This document shows, in pieces, positions 27,222 through 36,637 of a stretch of 64,000 nt of DNA. Under the pieces are notes generated by a model. It saw only the letters and a program-made list of their open reading frames with translations. It was not told the DNA's origin and ran no database searches. The first letter of the stretch is position 1; each line of letters opens with the position of its first letter. The position numbers and the translations under genes were made by a program. Origin of the DNA: Blautia parvula (lineage in GTDB: Bacteria; Bacillota; Clostridia; Lachnospirales; Lachnospiraceae); assembly GCF_020215665.1 (NCBI RefSeq), contig NZ_CP084061.1:1761001-1825000 (forward strand), given 5' to 3'.

Positions 27222-28559
27222 ATGAAGAATCTGACTCAGGGGAACCCAACCAAGCTTATGCTCTCCTTTGCCCTGCCTGTGTGCCTGGGCAATCTGTTCC
27301 AGCTTTTTTACAGTCTGGCTGACACCAGAATCGTGGGAAGCACACTGGGGGAATCCTCCCTGGCCGCTGTCGGTGCCACAACAGCCATCAGCACACTGCT
27401 CATCGGCTTTCTGCAGGGCCTGACCAACGGCTTTTCCATCATTGTCTCCCAGAGCTTCGGGGCTGACAAGAAAGAGCGGCTGAGAAAAGCGGCTGCGGGA
27501 ACCTTTCTACTGGGATTTCTGACCACAGTGGTACTGACTGTGGTGTCCCTTTTGGGGCTCAATGGCTTCTTGTCCCTGCTGCAGGTCCCGGACCAGCTCC
27601 TCTCAGAGGCATCCGGGTACATAAAAATCATTTTGATGGGTATGCTCATCACCATGCTCTACAACGCCCTGGCCGGGATCATGCGGGCAGTGGGGGATAC
27701 CGTAGCGCCGCTTCTGTTCCTGGTCTGTGCTGCCCTTCTGAATGTGGGGCTTGACCTTTTATTTATCCTGCAGTTTCATATGGGGGTGAGAGGCGCTGCC
27801 CTGGCAACGGTCCTGGCCCAGAGCGTATCCGTTGTGCTGAGTTTTGTGTACATGTGGAGGCGCTATCCCATTTTCCGGCTGAAGCCCGGGGACTTCAGGC
27901 TGAGCCGAACCATGGTTAAAGTCCTTTACTCCTCCGGCATGTCCATGGCTCTTATGATGTCCCTGGTATTTTTCGGTACCCTGGCTCTTCAGTGTGCCAT
28001 CAACACCTTCGGCACGGAGATCATTGTGGCCCATACCGCTGCCAGAAAAATCTGCGAGTTTTATTTCCTGCCCATCTCCGTCATGGGCGTGACCATGGCT
28101 ACCTTCTGCGGACAGAACTTCGGCGCCGGGAAGTTTGACCGGGTGAAGATCGGTATTCGGCAGGCACTGTTCATCACATGGGGATGGACCTTTATTATCA
28201 TCCTCTTAAGCTACACAGCCGCCCCCTTCCTGATCCATCTGGTCACAGGAAGCAGCAGTCCGGCGGTCATAGAGAACGCATCCAAATATCTGCGTATAAA
28301 TTCTCTGCTGTACTTTGTAGCCTGCGGGATCAATATCTTAAGAAACGCCCTGCAGGCCATCGGGGACCATATCACCCCTGTCATATCCAGCTTCATTGAG
28401 CTTGCAGGCAAGGTGCTCATTGCCCTGTTTCTGACCCCCATTCTGCAGTATATGGGGATCATCATTGCAGAGCCAATCATCTGGTGCCTGATGATCCTGC
28501 CCCTGATTTTCAAATTCCGCCGTCTGTGCAGGGCACAAAATCAGAGGCAGCGCATATAA
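27222..28559 (+). CDS. MATE family efflux transporter
   Basis: A 445-residue, 12-segment Na+ or H+ coupled exporter of the MATE family (NorM/DinF-like). The N-terminal MNLTQGNP-like start, PVCLGNLFQLFYSLADTRIVG, and the second-half repeat with FCGQNFGAGKFDRVKIGIRQ are typical. Start ATG 27222 follows GGAG. Substrates cannot be told from sequence. It is followed 30 bases later by an amidase gene on the same strand. Confidence 0.9.
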   Translation: MKNLTQGNPTKLMLSFALPVCLGNLFQLFYSLADTRIVGSTLGESSLAAVGATTAISTLLIGFLQGLTNGFSIIVSQSFGADKKERLRKAAAGTFLLGFLTTVVLTVVSLLGLNGFLSLLQVPDQLLSEASGYIKIILMGMLITMLYNALAGIMRAVGDTVAPLLFLVCAALLNVGLDLLFILQFHMGVRGAALATVLAQSVSVVLSFVYMWRRYPIFRLKPGDFRLSRTMVKVLYSSGMSMALMMSLVFFGTLALQCAINTFGTEIIVAHTAARKICEFYFLPISVMGVTMATFCGQNFGAGKFDRVKIGIRQALFITWGWTFIIILLSYTAAPFLIHLVTGSSSPAVIENASKYLRINSLLYFVACGINILRNALQAIGDHITPVISSFIELAGKVLIALFLTPILQYMGIIIAEPIIWCLMILPLIFKFRRLCRAQNQRQRI

Positions 28560-28589
28560 TAATCATAAAGCGATTCAAGGAGTCACCAT

Positions 28590-29366
28590 TTGGCATATAA
28601 AGTTGTAATAGACGCCGGGCACGGGGGAACGGATCCCGGCGCTGTCTATAAGGGCAGACAGGAGAAAGATGACAATCTCCGCCTGGCCCTGGCAGTAGGC
28701 CGGATTCTCTCCCAGAACGGGGTGGATGTGGTGTACACCCGCACCACCGATGTATATCAGACACCATTTGAGAAAGCCCGCATCGCAAATCAGACCGGGG
28801 CAGACTGGTTCATTTCCTTCCACCGGAACTCCAGTCCTCAGCCCAACCAGTATTCCGGCGTGGAATCCCTGGTCTATGACCTGTCGGGACGAAAGGTTGA
28901 CATGGCGGAAAATATCAATGGAGCCTTGGGGGAACTTGGCTTTAAGAACCTGGGCGTAAGGGCAAGGCCCGGTCTGGTAGTCCTTCGCCGCACACAGATG
29001 CCCGCGGTACTGGTTGAAGTTGGCTTTATCAACAACGACGCGGACAACGCTTTGTTTGACGAGAAATTTGATGAGATCGCCCAGAGCATCGCCTACGCGA
29101 TCCTGGGAACACTGGAGGAGGAAGAAGTGGAGAAGCCGCCTGCAGGGGAGCCCGTGCTTTACCGGGTACAGGTGGGCATGTTCCGGGAAAAACAATACGC
29201 CGATAACCTGCTCTATGAACTGCAGGACCAGGGATTTCCGGCATACATTTTAAGTGAGGACGGCTTTTATAAAGTGCAGGTTGGCGCTTATCAGTATCTG
29301 GCAAATGCCGTCAGGATGGAGCAGACCCTGCGGCGGGCAGGATACAGCACCTGGATCACTACCTGA
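28590..29366 (+). CDS. N-acetylmuramoyl-L-alanine amidase with SPOR domain
   Basis: 258 residues. Amidase_3 domain (about 1-180) with zinc-ligand motifs: VVIDAGHGGTDPGA (H11), E25-region KDDNLRLALAV, and FISFHRNSS. A C-terminal SPOR domain (about 190-255) would bind denuded peptidoglycan. It cleaves the amide between MurNAc and the stem peptide. The start is TTG 28590 after AAGGAG; notably no signal peptide precedes the catalytic domain, so export would need a non-standard route or lysis. Similar signal-less amidases occur in Clostridia. Confidence 0.85.
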   Translation: MAYKVVIDAGHGGTDPGAVYKGRQEKDDNLRLALAVGRILSQNGVDVVYTRTTDVYQTPFEKARIANQTGADWFISFHRNSSPQPNQYSGVESLVYDLSGRKVDMAENINGALGELGFKNLGVRARPGLVVLRRTQMPAVLVEVGFINNDADNALFDEKFDEIAQSIAYAILGTLEEEEVEKPPAGEPVLYRVQVGMFREKQYADNLLYELQDQGFPAYILSEDGFYKVQVGAYQYLANAVRMEQTLRRAGYSTWITT

Positions 29367-29380
29367 GATAACAAAGAAAA

Positions 29381-29417
29381 AGATGTCTTCTGCTTTACGG
29401 CAGGAAGACATCTTTTC
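29381..29417. terminator. terminator between convergent amidase and mgsA
   Basis: A 13-bp stem with one bulge (AGATGTCTTC-TGC with GCA-GGAAGACATCT) flanked by A and T runs, usable on both strands. Confidence 0.75.
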
Positions 29418-29443
29418 TGGTTTTATAGAGTGAACACGTATCC

Positions 29444-29914
29444 CTACATGGAATCCGCACGTCTCTCCACATTCTTTTTAAAGTTGATCACTTCATGGTC
29501 ATATTCTGCGTCCATAAACTGGGAATGTATCATGAAATCCGCTGTAGCCTTGTTGATAGCCATGGGAATATCATATACCTGTGCGATACGCATAAGGGCT
29601 TTCACATCCGGATCATGGGGCTGCGCCGTCAGAGGGTCCGAGAAAAACACCACAAAATCAATGACACCTTCCACGATTTTGGCGCCAATCTGCTGGTCAC
29701 CGCCCAGAGGGCCGCTGTTGTATCCCTTGATACGAAGCCCTGCTTTGTCCGCGATCAGTCTGGCTGTGGTGCCGGTTCCGTAAAGGCTGTGGTTTTTCAG
29801 TATATCATAATTCTCTTTGCACCATTCGATGAGTTTCGGTTTTTCATTGTCATGGGCGATCAGCGCAATATGTTTTTTCTTACCTATTGTAAAGGTTACA
29901 AATTCATTGTCCAT
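29444..29914 (-). CDS. mgsA: methylglyoxal synthase
   Basis: 156 residues. Converts dihydroxyacetone phosphate to methylglyoxal and phosphate, a glycolytic bypass. Family motifs are present: HIALIAHDNEK, TGTTARLI (phosphate binding), SGPLGGDQQIGA with the catalytic Asp, FFSDPLTAQPHDPDVKAL with the His, and the CNIPMA-like VYDIPMAINKATAD. The length matches the family. ATG 29914 follows AAGGAG. A single gene. Confidence 0.95.
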   Translation of the reverse strand: MDNEFVTFTIGKKKHIALIAHDNEKPKLIEWCKENYDILKNHSLYGTGTTARLIADKAGLRIKGYNSGPLGGDQQIGAKIVEGVIDFVVFFSDPLTAQPHDPDVKALMRIAQVYDIPMAINKATADFMIHSQFMDAEYDHEVINFKKNVERRADSM

Positions 29915-30015
29915 GTATCTTAACTCCTTTCAGCTCACTGTTTTTTTATCATAACATATTTTACTTGTCCTCACAACGGGAAACTGCTACAATAATGGCA
30001 AAGAAGGAGAAGCAT

Positions 30016-30939
30016 ATGTACTATTTTATCATCAATCCCCGCTCCCGTTCCGGCAAAGGACAGGAGATCTGGGACCGTGTAAAAAAACGTCTGGATGAGG
30101 AAAATCTGGAATATGAGGCCTATTTTACCCAGAAGCAGGGACATGCTGCTGAGCTGGCACACCAGATTGCTGCCCTTTCCATACCCTGCACCCTGGTTGT
30201 TGTGGGCGGTGACGGCACCGTGAACGAGGTGGTGAACGGGCTTGTGAAAACCGTGTACACCCACATTACCCTGGGCTATATCCCCACCGGCTCCGGCAAT
30301 GACTTTGCCAGAGGCCTTGGGCTTACCAAAGACACCGAAAAAGCCGTGGAACAGATCCTGGCCCCGGCAGACATAGAGAAGATGGACATTGGAATCGCGC
30401 AGTCGAACGGGGAGAAGCGGTATTTCCTCATCAGTGCAGGCATTGGCTTTGATGCCTCCATCTGCCACGAGGCGCTGAATTCCGGCCTCAAGGATTTTCT
30501 GAACAAATACCATCTGGGCAAGCTCACCTACGCTGCCATTGCCCTGAAACAATTATTTCTCTACCGCCCCTGCCGTGTGGATATCCGGCTGGACAGGCAG
30601 AGGATCTGCCGTTTTCCCCGCTGCTTTTTCGTGGCGGGCATGAATCTGAAATATGAGGGCGGAGGATGCAAATTCTGTCCGGACGCGGATCACGCAGACG
30701 GAAATATACATATCTGTGTAGCCGGGAAACTCTCCAAGTTAAAGATCATCACCATGCTGCCCACTGCCTTTATCGGGAAACATATATGGTTCCGCGGCAT
30801 AGAAATACAAAAGGGGCATGTGGTGGAGATCATCAGCCGGCGTCCTCTCCCTGTACACTGTGACGGGGAATCCTTTGGATTCAGGGACTCTCTTTCCCTA
30901 ACGACAGCCCGGGAACAGATCTCAGTCATCACCGGATAG
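30016..30939 (+). CDS. diacylglycerol/lipid kinase family protein (YegS/BmrU type)
   Basis: 307 residues with the DAGK catalytic domain: FIINPRSRSGKG at the start, the nucleotide loop VVGGDGTVNEVVNG, GYIPTGSGNDFARGLGL, and the C-terminal VHCDGE. It phosphorylates a lipid such as diacylglycerol. ATG 30016 follows AAGGAG and is preferred to an upstream in-frame ATG. It is followed after 19 bases by a glycerophosphodiesterase gene, forming a lipid turnover pair. Confidence 0.85.
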   Translation: MYYFIINPRSRSGKGQEIWDRVKKRLDEENLEYEAYFTQKQGHAAELAHQIAALSIPCTLVVVGGDGTVNEVVNGLVKTVYTHITLGYIPTGSGNDFARGLGLTKDTEKAVEQILAPADIEKMDIGIAQSNGEKRYFLISAGIGFDASICHEALNSGLKDFLNKYHLGKLTYAAIALKQLFLYRPCRVDIRLDRQRICRFPRCFFVAGMNLKYEGGGCKFCPDADHADGNIHICVAGKLSKLKIITMLPTAFIGKHIWFRGIEIQKGHVVEIISRRPLPVHCDGESFGFRDSLSLTTAREQISVITG

Positions 30940-30958
30940 TTGAAAGAAGGTTTAACTT

Positions 30959-31791
30959 ATGAAATTACTGCTGATAACCGCTGCCATCGTACTGCTCGGT
31001 TTTTTACTTTACTTTTACTGTATCATGCCGCGTTTTACAAGAAAATCGCAGACGCGCGCCTTTATGCACAGGCTTTTTGCCCATCGGGGCCTGTTCCACC
31101 CCGGGGAGGGCATCCCGGAAAATTCCATGCCGGCATTTGAACGGGCAGTTCTGTGCGGATATCCCATTGAGCTGGATGTCCAGGTGACTAAGGACAACAA
31201 GATCGTAGTTTTCCATGACTACACACTGGGCCGTATGTGGGCATTGACCTCCCGCTGGAAACAAAGACGTATGAGGAGCTGCAGAAGCTCTCCCTGCAGA
31301 ATACCGGTGAGAAGATCCCGCTGTTCTCGGACGTACTGAAGCTTGTGGACGGACGGGTTCCCCTGCTGATCGAGATAAAACTTCACTCTCACCATACATA
31401 TCCATGTGCGTTGGTGGATAAACTGTTACAAGGGTATCAGGGAAGCTACTGTATCGAATCCTTTAATTCCCTGGCACTTTTCTGGTACCGCCGCAACCGG
31501 CCGGATGTTGTGAGAGGACAGCTCTCCTCCAACCTGACAAGTCCGGTAGCTGAGGGCGGATATGTCTTAAGCTTTCTGGTCAAGCATCTGCTCACCAACT
31601 GCATCGGACGCCCTGACTTCATTGCCTACTGCTATAAGGACAGCCGAAACCTGAGCTTCTGTCTGAACCGCCATCTGTACAAAACACCTGTATTTGCCTG
31701 GACACTGCGCACGCCGGAAGCCTATGAAACCTGTAAAAAGCGTTTTGATTCCGTCATTTTTGACAGCTTTCTTCCGCCAAAACAGGCATGA
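30959..31791 (+). pseudogene. glycerophosphodiester phosphodiesterase with frameshift
   Basis: The 5' part (30959 to about 31238) encodes an N-terminal membrane anchor and the GDPD start: FAHRGLFHPGEGIPENSMPAFERAV and ELDVQVTKDNKIVVFHDYTLGRM. The 3' part in the next frame continues exactly where expected (GIDLPLETKTYEELQ ... IPLFSDVL ... LLIEIK) to 31791. A single missing base at about 31237-31240 (CGTATGTGGGC, where TGTGGC would be expected) accounts for it. Catalytic His, Glu, Asp and His residues are all present across the two frames, so it is either a recent loss or a sequencing error. Confidence 0.8.
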
Positions 31792-31854
31792 ACAGACGTT
31801 TTTTTCAGAGTGTGAATGGGATGTGAAGCTTTTCTGAATTTACTGTAAATCCCA

Positions 31855-31883
31855 TTGTTATCTTGATTTTCCTGTGCTATAAT
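31855..31883 (+). promoter_or_regulatory. promoter of the PAP2 gene
   Basis: TTGTTA at 31855-31860, a 17-base spacer and a perfect TATAAT at 31878-31883. Confidence 0.65.
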
Positions 31884-31928
31884 GGGCAGGACAAAGAAAG
31901 GCTCCGGCATCGAAAAGAAGGTGATTAT

Positions 31929-32576
31929 GTGAATCTGCTGAAAAAATACAAACACACCTGGATTATCCCGGTATACGGCATCTTTTATCTTACAGCTTTC
32001 CAGTATCTGGAACAGCGCGATGTCCGGCCTCATATCATCCATATGAAGATTGATGACTATATCCCTTTCTGTGAATATTTCATCGTCCCGTATCTGCTGT
32101 GGTTTGCCTACATCGCAGTGACCGTTTTGTACTTCTCATTATTTAATGACAGCAAGCGGGAATTTTACCAGCTTATATTTACCCTTGGAGTGGGCATGAC
32201 ACTGTTTCTCGTCATCTCCTACATTTACCCCAACGGACAGGACCTGCGTCCCAAGCTTACGGGTGACAGCATCTTCATAGAGCTGGTGAGGCATTTATAC
32301 CGGATCGACACTCCAACCAATATACTGCCCAGCATTCATGTGTTTAATTCCGTGGCCTGCTGTACCGCAGTGTTTAAAAACGCAAAAGCAAGAAAGCATC
32401 CCGTCCTTCTGGGCGGTACCCTGCTTCTGACCATACTTATCATCATGGCTACCGTATTCCTGAAGCAGCATACACTTGTGGATGTGGTGGCGGCATTTGC
32501 GCTGAATGTCTTCTGCTACCAGATGTTCTACAAAGAACATCCGGCACGACAGAAACAGCCTGCTTTTGTAAAATAA
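31929..32576 (+). CDS. PAP2-family membrane phosphatase
   Basis: About 215 residues, five or six membrane segments. The PAP2 signature is spread over the usual sites: a KLTGDSIFIELVRHLY stretch, the PSIHVFNS motif with catalytic His, and LKQHTLVDVVAAF with the second His and Asp. Members dephosphorylate lipid phosphates such as phosphatidate or undecaprenyl pyrophosphate. GTG 31929 is chosen because GAAGG precedes it and the open frame upstream lacks a site. It ends at a strong terminator. Confidence 0.8.
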   Translation: MNLLKKYKHTWIIPVYGIFYLTAFQYLEQRDVRPHIIHMKIDDYIPFCEYFIVPYLLWFAYIAVTVLYFSLFNDSKREFYQLIFTLGVGMTLFLVISYIYPNGQDLRPKLTGDSIFIELVRHLYRIDTPTNILPSIHVFNSVACCTAVFKNAKARKHPVLLGGTLLLTILIIMATVFLKQHTLVDVVAAFALNVFCYQMFYKEHPARQKQPAFVK

Positions 32577-32600
32577 CAATTCACAATTCTGCATATAAAA

Positions 32601-32626
32601 AGGACGTTCCGCTTTTGGAACGTCCT
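32601..32626. terminator. bidirectional terminator
   Basis: The perfect 10-bp stem AGGACGTTCC / GGAACGTCCT with A and T runs on either side ends the PAP2 gene and the long minus-strand glp operon. Confidence 0.85.
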
Positions 32627-32668
32627 TTTTATATGGCTTCACCGGCAAATGCCGCTGCCCTTTATCCT

Positions 32669-33685
32669 TTAGTTAAACCCATAGAACTTCTGCACCACTT
32701 TATAGATTGCCACAGAAATATTCCTTCCGCTCCATCCCGGCAGATTTACACTTCTGCCCAGAATACCCAGGCGAAGTTTTCTGTAGATATGGATGTCTTC
32801 GTTTCTCAGGTATTTCCACAGATCCTTTTTCTTCTCCAGATTTTCCTCCGTGCCGGAGCGTATCAGCATGATGGAGGATACGGCTGTGATAATGTCCAGA
32901 TACCGGAGCAGATACTGGCGCAGATGTTTGTCGCTGATCCTCTTGCCGGCCACGGAATCGATCATGAGACGGTTCACCAGAAGCTGCTGGTCAATCCTGC
33001 GTATCATCACATCCTCATGTACTGACTGGTCCTCCCTGCCGATAAAATACCGGTAGAAGTTCACGTCCATATAATACATGGTCTTCACAGAGGGCAGGGG
33101 CTGGTAGACAAACAGGTTGTCTACATAAAAGGTGTGTTTCGGCAGCTCCAGGCCGCATTCCCTCAGCAGTCCGGTCCTGTAAATCACAGAATGCATCAGG
33201 ATATATTTGCCCACCGGCATCTTACTGATCTCCTCCCAGGTGAAAATTTTTCCCTGGGGAAGGTATTTCTTATAGCGCATGACTTTCTTCCGTCTGGCAC
33301 CCTGCTTTTCATAGACAAAATTGCTGATCATCATATCCAGGGTCTGGGGCCCTCCCACGATCTCTGAAAGCTTTGTCAGAATCGCGTCATAAGCCTCCTT
33401 GTTCACCCAGTCGTCGCTGTCCACCACTTTGAAAAAGATTCCTGTGGCGTTTTTAAGACCTGTGTTCACGGCCTCCCCGTGGCCGCCGTTCTCCTGGTGT
33501 ATGGCCTTTACAATGCCGGGAAATCTGGCTGCATAATCATCTGCGATCTTCGCCGTGTCATCCACGGACCCGTCATCGACGATCAGAATCTCCACCTGAT
33601 CCCCGCCCTCCAGCAGGGAATCCACGCATTTCTCCATGTATGCCTGTGAATTATAACAGGGAACTGTTACGGACAATAATTTCAT
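32669..33685 (-). CDS. family 2 glycosyltransferase
   Basis: About 338 residues with a GT-A fold: SVTVPCYNSQAYMEKCVDSLL at the start, EILIVDDGSVDDT, HQENGGHGEAVNTGL, and VDSDDWV as the metal-binding DXD. No membrane segment. ATG 33685 follows AGGAGG and directly abuts the mutY stop, so it is the last gene of the long operon. It probably builds a cell-surface polysaccharide or glycolipid; donor and acceptor are unknown. Confidence 0.85.
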   Translation of the reverse strand: MKLLSVTVPCYNSQAYMEKCVDSLLEGGDQVEILIVDDGSVDDTAKIADDYAARFPGIVKAIHQENGGHGEAVNTGLKNATGIFFKVVDSDDWVNKEAYDAILTKLSEIVGGPQTLDMMISNFVYEKQGARRKKVMRYKKYLPQGKIFTWEEISKMPVGKYILMHSVIYRTGLLRECGLELPKHTFYVDNLFVYQPLPSVKTMYYMDVNFYRYFIGREDQSVHEDVMIRRIDQQLLVNRLMIDSVAGKRISDKHLRQYLLRYLDIITAVSSIMLIRSGTEENLEKKKDLWKYLRNEDIHIYRKLRLGILGRSVNLPGWSGRNISVAIYKVVQKFYGFN

Positions 33686-33686
33686 T

Positions 33687-34739
33687 TTATTCGTCCTCCT
33701 CAATATATTTTCTATATGCGGAAAAAGCGGAGGGAATCGGGTATTTTCCCTTCGACTCTTTTTTGTCAATAAAGAGCAGATTTCCTGCCCTCTTCTCTGT
33801 GGAGGCTACTCTGACCACATATCCTTTCATATGCCACTCCACATGAGAAAAGATATGTTTCGCCTCTCCGGCATTTTTTATGTGAAGAGGCATGAGCTTT
33901 AACGCCTCAACCGCCCTGATCACTTCCTCCTCGGTCAGCCAGCCATCCATATTCGGAAATTCATACAGACCTGCCAGAAGCCCTTTGTCCGGACGCCTGC
34001 AGACAGCGTATTCCTGTCCGTTCTGTATGAGAAGGACTGTCTTTTCCTCAATCCTGCGCTGCTTTTTCGCTGCCTTTTTCGGATACTCCAAAACCGTGCC
34101 GTGAGCTCTGGCACTGCACAGATGCTGTACCGGACAGACCTGGCACTTTGCCATACCGTTCGGTATACACACCACAGCTCCCAGCTCCATCAGGCTCTGG
34201 TTAAAAGCCCCCGGCCTGTCTGCGGGCATGACTGCCTCCAGCTCCTGCTCCACCCGGCGCTTTACGGACTGCTTCAGGATATCCTCCCCGTTTTCTGTGA
34301 TCCGGGAAAGGACCCGCAGTACATTGCCGTCCACGGCCGGCTTTTTCAGGCCGTAGGCAATGGAAGAAATGGCACCTGCCGTGTAGCTGCCGATGCCGGG
34401 AAGCTCCAGAATCTCCTCGTAATCAGCGGGAAGCTCTCCTCCGTACTTCAAAACAATCTCTTTAGCTGCCTTCTGCATATTTTTCACACGATTATAATAG
34501 CCCAAACCCTCCCACAATTTCAAGAGTTTATTTTCCGGGCAGGCAGCCAGGTCTTCAATCTGCGGAAGAGCTGTAAGGAAACGCTCATAGTATCCCTTTA
34601 CAGCCTCCACCCTGGTCTGCTGCAGCATGATCTCAGAAACCCACACATGGTAGGGCGTCGGTTCCCTGCGCCAGGGCAGGTCCCGCTTATTCTCCTCATA
34701 CCAGGAGAGCAGGGGCTTTATTATCTCTTCCAGTTTCAT
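33687..34739 (-). CDS. mutY: A/G-specific adenine glycosylase
   Basis: 350 residues. Removes adenine mispaired with 8-oxoguanine. The helix-hairpin-helix with LPGIGSYTAGAISSIAYG and catalytic Asp in AVDGNVLRVLSR are clear, as is the catalytic Glu in MLQQTRVEAV. A [4Fe-4S] cluster is held by C-x7-C-x2-C-x5-C (CIPNGMAKCQVCPVQHLC). The C-terminal NUDIX-like domain recognises 8-oxoG. ATG 34739 follows GGAGG and overlaps the sfsA stop by 4 bases. Confidence 0.95.
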   Translation of the reverse strand: MKLEEIIKPLLSWYEENKRDLPWRREPTPYHVWVSEIMLQQTRVEAVKGYYERFLTALPQIEDLAACPENKLLKLWEGLGYYNRVKNMQKAAKEIVLKYGGELPADYEEILELPGIGSYTAGAISSIAYGLKKPAVDGNVLRVLSRITENGEDILKQSVKRRVEQELEAVMPADRPGAFNQSLMELGAVVCIPNGMAKCQVCPVQHLCSARAHGTVLEYPKKAAKKQRRIEEKTVLLIQNGQEYAVCRRPDKGLLAGLYEFPNMDGWLTEEEVIRAVEALKLMPLHIKNAGEAKHIFSHVEWHMKGYVVRVASTEKRAGNLLFIDKKESKGKYPIPSAFSAYRKYIEEDE

Positions 34740-35419
34740 ATAAGCTGTACCTCCACCGGTTCCCCCAGAAAGATGGAATCCGGTTCCACAAAACAATCAT
34801 AGGCCAGTATATGCACACCGGCCTGTTCTGCCTCCAAAAGTGCCCGGGCAAACGCCTCCTGTGTCTTTTTGTTCGGCTCGAAATATCTCACGTCCTTCAT
34901 TTGGATAACAAACATAATATACGCCTCATAGCCGTCTTTTATACACTGGCACAGCTCCTTTATATGCTTGATGCCGCGCTCCGTAGGCGCGTCCGGGAAG
35001 CGGACGATTCCCTCTTCCTCCAGGGTCACGCCTTTTACTTCCATAAAAATTTTCCGCTCTCCCTGTTCTATGTACAGGTCAAAACGGGAAGTTCCGTATT
35101 TTGTCTCAGGCCGGATGTATGCGCCTTCACCAAAAAGGCCGCCATTTCGCAGCCACTCTTCCACTACCCGGTTGGGAATCTGGGAATCCATGTTGATCAG
35201 GCGGTCCCCTTTTCTCACAGCGATCAGGTCATACGCTGTTTTCCGTTCTTTTTTGTCACTTTTCTCCAAAAAAACAGAGGCACCGGGAACTAACAATTCC
35301 CGGCACCTTCCAGTGTTTTTTACGTGACAGATTTCTTCCTGCCCGTCGATCTCCACACGGGCAATAAAACGGTTGGGGCGGCTTACAAAGCGCCCTTCCC
35401 TGATATTCTTATATCTCAT
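34736..35419 (-). CDS. sfsA: DNA/RNA nuclease SfsA family protein
   Basis: 227 residues of the SfsA family: an N-terminal OB-like part (RFVSRPNRFIARVEIDG, CHVKNTGRCRELL) and a PD-(D/E)XK-like C-terminal part with RFDLYIE...KIFMEVKGVTLE and FPDAPTERGIKHI. Once called sugar fermentation stimulation protein; some members bind and cut DNA. It sits between the HAD phosphatase and mutY with overlaps on both sides, so it is translated as part of the same operon. Confidence 0.9.
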   Translation of the reverse strand: MRYKNIREGRFVSRPNRFIARVEIDGQEEICHVKNTGRCRELLVPGASVFLEKSDKKERKTAYDLIAVRKGDRLINMDSQIPNRVVEEWLRNGGLFGEGAYIRPETKYGTSRFDLYIEQGERKIFMEVKGVTLEEEGIVRFPDAPTERGIKHIKELCQCIKDGYEAYIMFVIQMKDVRYFEPNKKTQEAFARALLEAEQAGVHILAYDCFVEPDSIFLGEPVEVQLI

Positions 35420-36240
35420 GCTTCTGTCAGTCCCTCATAAATCTCTTTAACGCTGTCAAAGACATAGGTTGGCTTTACATCTCCTTCTTCTATGTCCTGT
35501 GTAGTCGCTTCACCGGAAAGCACACAGATGGTATCCACCCCGGCATTTGCTCCGGTTTTGATATCTGTGTAAAGCCGGTCTCCAATGATGACAGCATCCT
35601 CTGCCTTCATTCCCAGCTTCTTTAATACACAGTTTACCATAATCGGCTCAGGTTTACCAATAAAAAATGGTTCTTTTCCTGTGGCATTTTTCAGCATTAT
35701 GCTCATAGAGCCGCAGTCAGGGATATATCCAAAGCTCACCGGACATACGAAGTCCGGATTCGTAGCCAGATACACCACGTCCTTACCAAGCATGATACAG
35801 GTATTCCTGATCTTCTCCGAAGTATTTTCCGTGTCAAATCCGATGAGGACAATGGATGCTCTGTCATCCACCTCTGTAACCACCTGAATACCTGCCTCGC
35901 GCAGCTCCTTGACTAGAGAACGGGTTCCCATACAGTAGACCACCTGGCCCGGATAATTTTCATGGATGTACATGGCAGTCGCCTGGCTGGATGTGTAGAA
36001 GTTCTCGTATCCGGCCCGTATACCCATCTTTGCCACCTTATCCACATAGTCGTTCACTGACTTGGAGGAATTGTTGGTGATAAATATGTACTGTCCGCCC
36101 CTTCGCTCAATCTCATCCAGGAAATCCAGTGTCCCCTCAAAAATCTCATCTTCATTATAGATGGTTCCGTCCATATCCAGAAGATACAGTTTCTTGTCTC
36201 TTAAGCTCTCTGCATTTTTACCGTTCTTATCTGTCAGCAT
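35416..36240 (-). CDS. HAD-IIA family phosphatase (NagD/glycerol-phosphate phosphatase type)
   Basis: 274 residues. HAD motifs: nucleophile DMDGT (D22, D24), FITNNSSKS (motif II Thr/Ser), the cap with FDTENTSEKIRN, and GDRLYTDIKTGANAG (motif IV). Relatives hydrolyse 4-nitrophenyl phosphate, glycerol phosphate or phosphoglycolate. Its place in the glp operon suggests a glycerol-phosphate-type substrate. ATG 36240 follows AAGGAG. Confidence 0.85.
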   Translation of the reverse strand: MLTDKNGKNAESLRDKKLYLLDMDGTIYNEDEIFEGTLDFLDEIERRGGQYIFITNNSSKSVNDYVDKVAKMGIRAGYENFYTSSQATAMYIHENYPGQVVYCMGTRSLVKELREAGIQVVTEVDDRASIVLIGFDTENTSEKIRNTCIMLGKDVVYLATNPDFVCPVSFGYIPDCGSMSIMLKNATGKEPFFIGKPEPIMVNCVLKKLGMKAEDAVIIGDRLYTDIKTGANAGVDTICVLSGEATTQDIEEGDVKPTYVFDSVKEIYEGLTEA

Positions 36241-36263
36241 TTTTTTCTCCTTGTAACACCTGT

Positions 36264-36635
36264 TTATTTTGATACCGCCGGAATGTTCTTTGTGGCGATC
36301 ATATCCACACCGGTACCGCACACATTTTTAAGTACCACGTCACCGATATGTACCGGGGCATTCACTGCCACGGTTTTTAAAGCTTTCGCGCAGTCATAAA
36401 TCTTTCCTTTTGGAATATCGGAAGCTGTCTTGACAGACACTACGGGAAGTGTGCCTCCTGTCACACGGACAGAGGAGGTTACGATCCTTGTGGGATTGGT
36501 CACTTCTTTCGTTCCATATGCCTCGCCTTTTTTGCAGGTGTTTCCCTCCACCTTTTTCACAGCTCCGTTCTCCATGGTCACAGTGAGGCTGCATCCCAGA
36601 GGACAGTTAATACAGATCAATTCTCTTGTTTCCAT
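36264..36635 (-). CDS. DUF1667 family protein, third subunit of the glycerol-3-phosphate oxidation module
   Basis: 123 residues. Four cysteines near the N-terminus (C8, C11, C15 and C34 in CINCPLGC and NTCKKGEAYG) could hold an iron-sulfur cluster. DUF1667 proteins regularly follow a GlpA-like and a thioredoxin-reductase-like flavoprotein in Clostridia, as here, and may pass electrons from them. Starts 2 bases after the flavoprotein stop; ATG 36635 follows GGAGGAGG. Confidence 0.85.
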   Translation of the reverse strand: METRELICINCPLGCSLTVTMENGAVKKVEGNTCKKGEAYGTKEVTNPTRIVTSSVRVTGGTLPVVSVKTASDIPKGKIYDCAKALKTVAVNAPVHIGDVVLKNVCGTGVDMIATKNIPAVSK

Positions 36636-36637
36636 CT

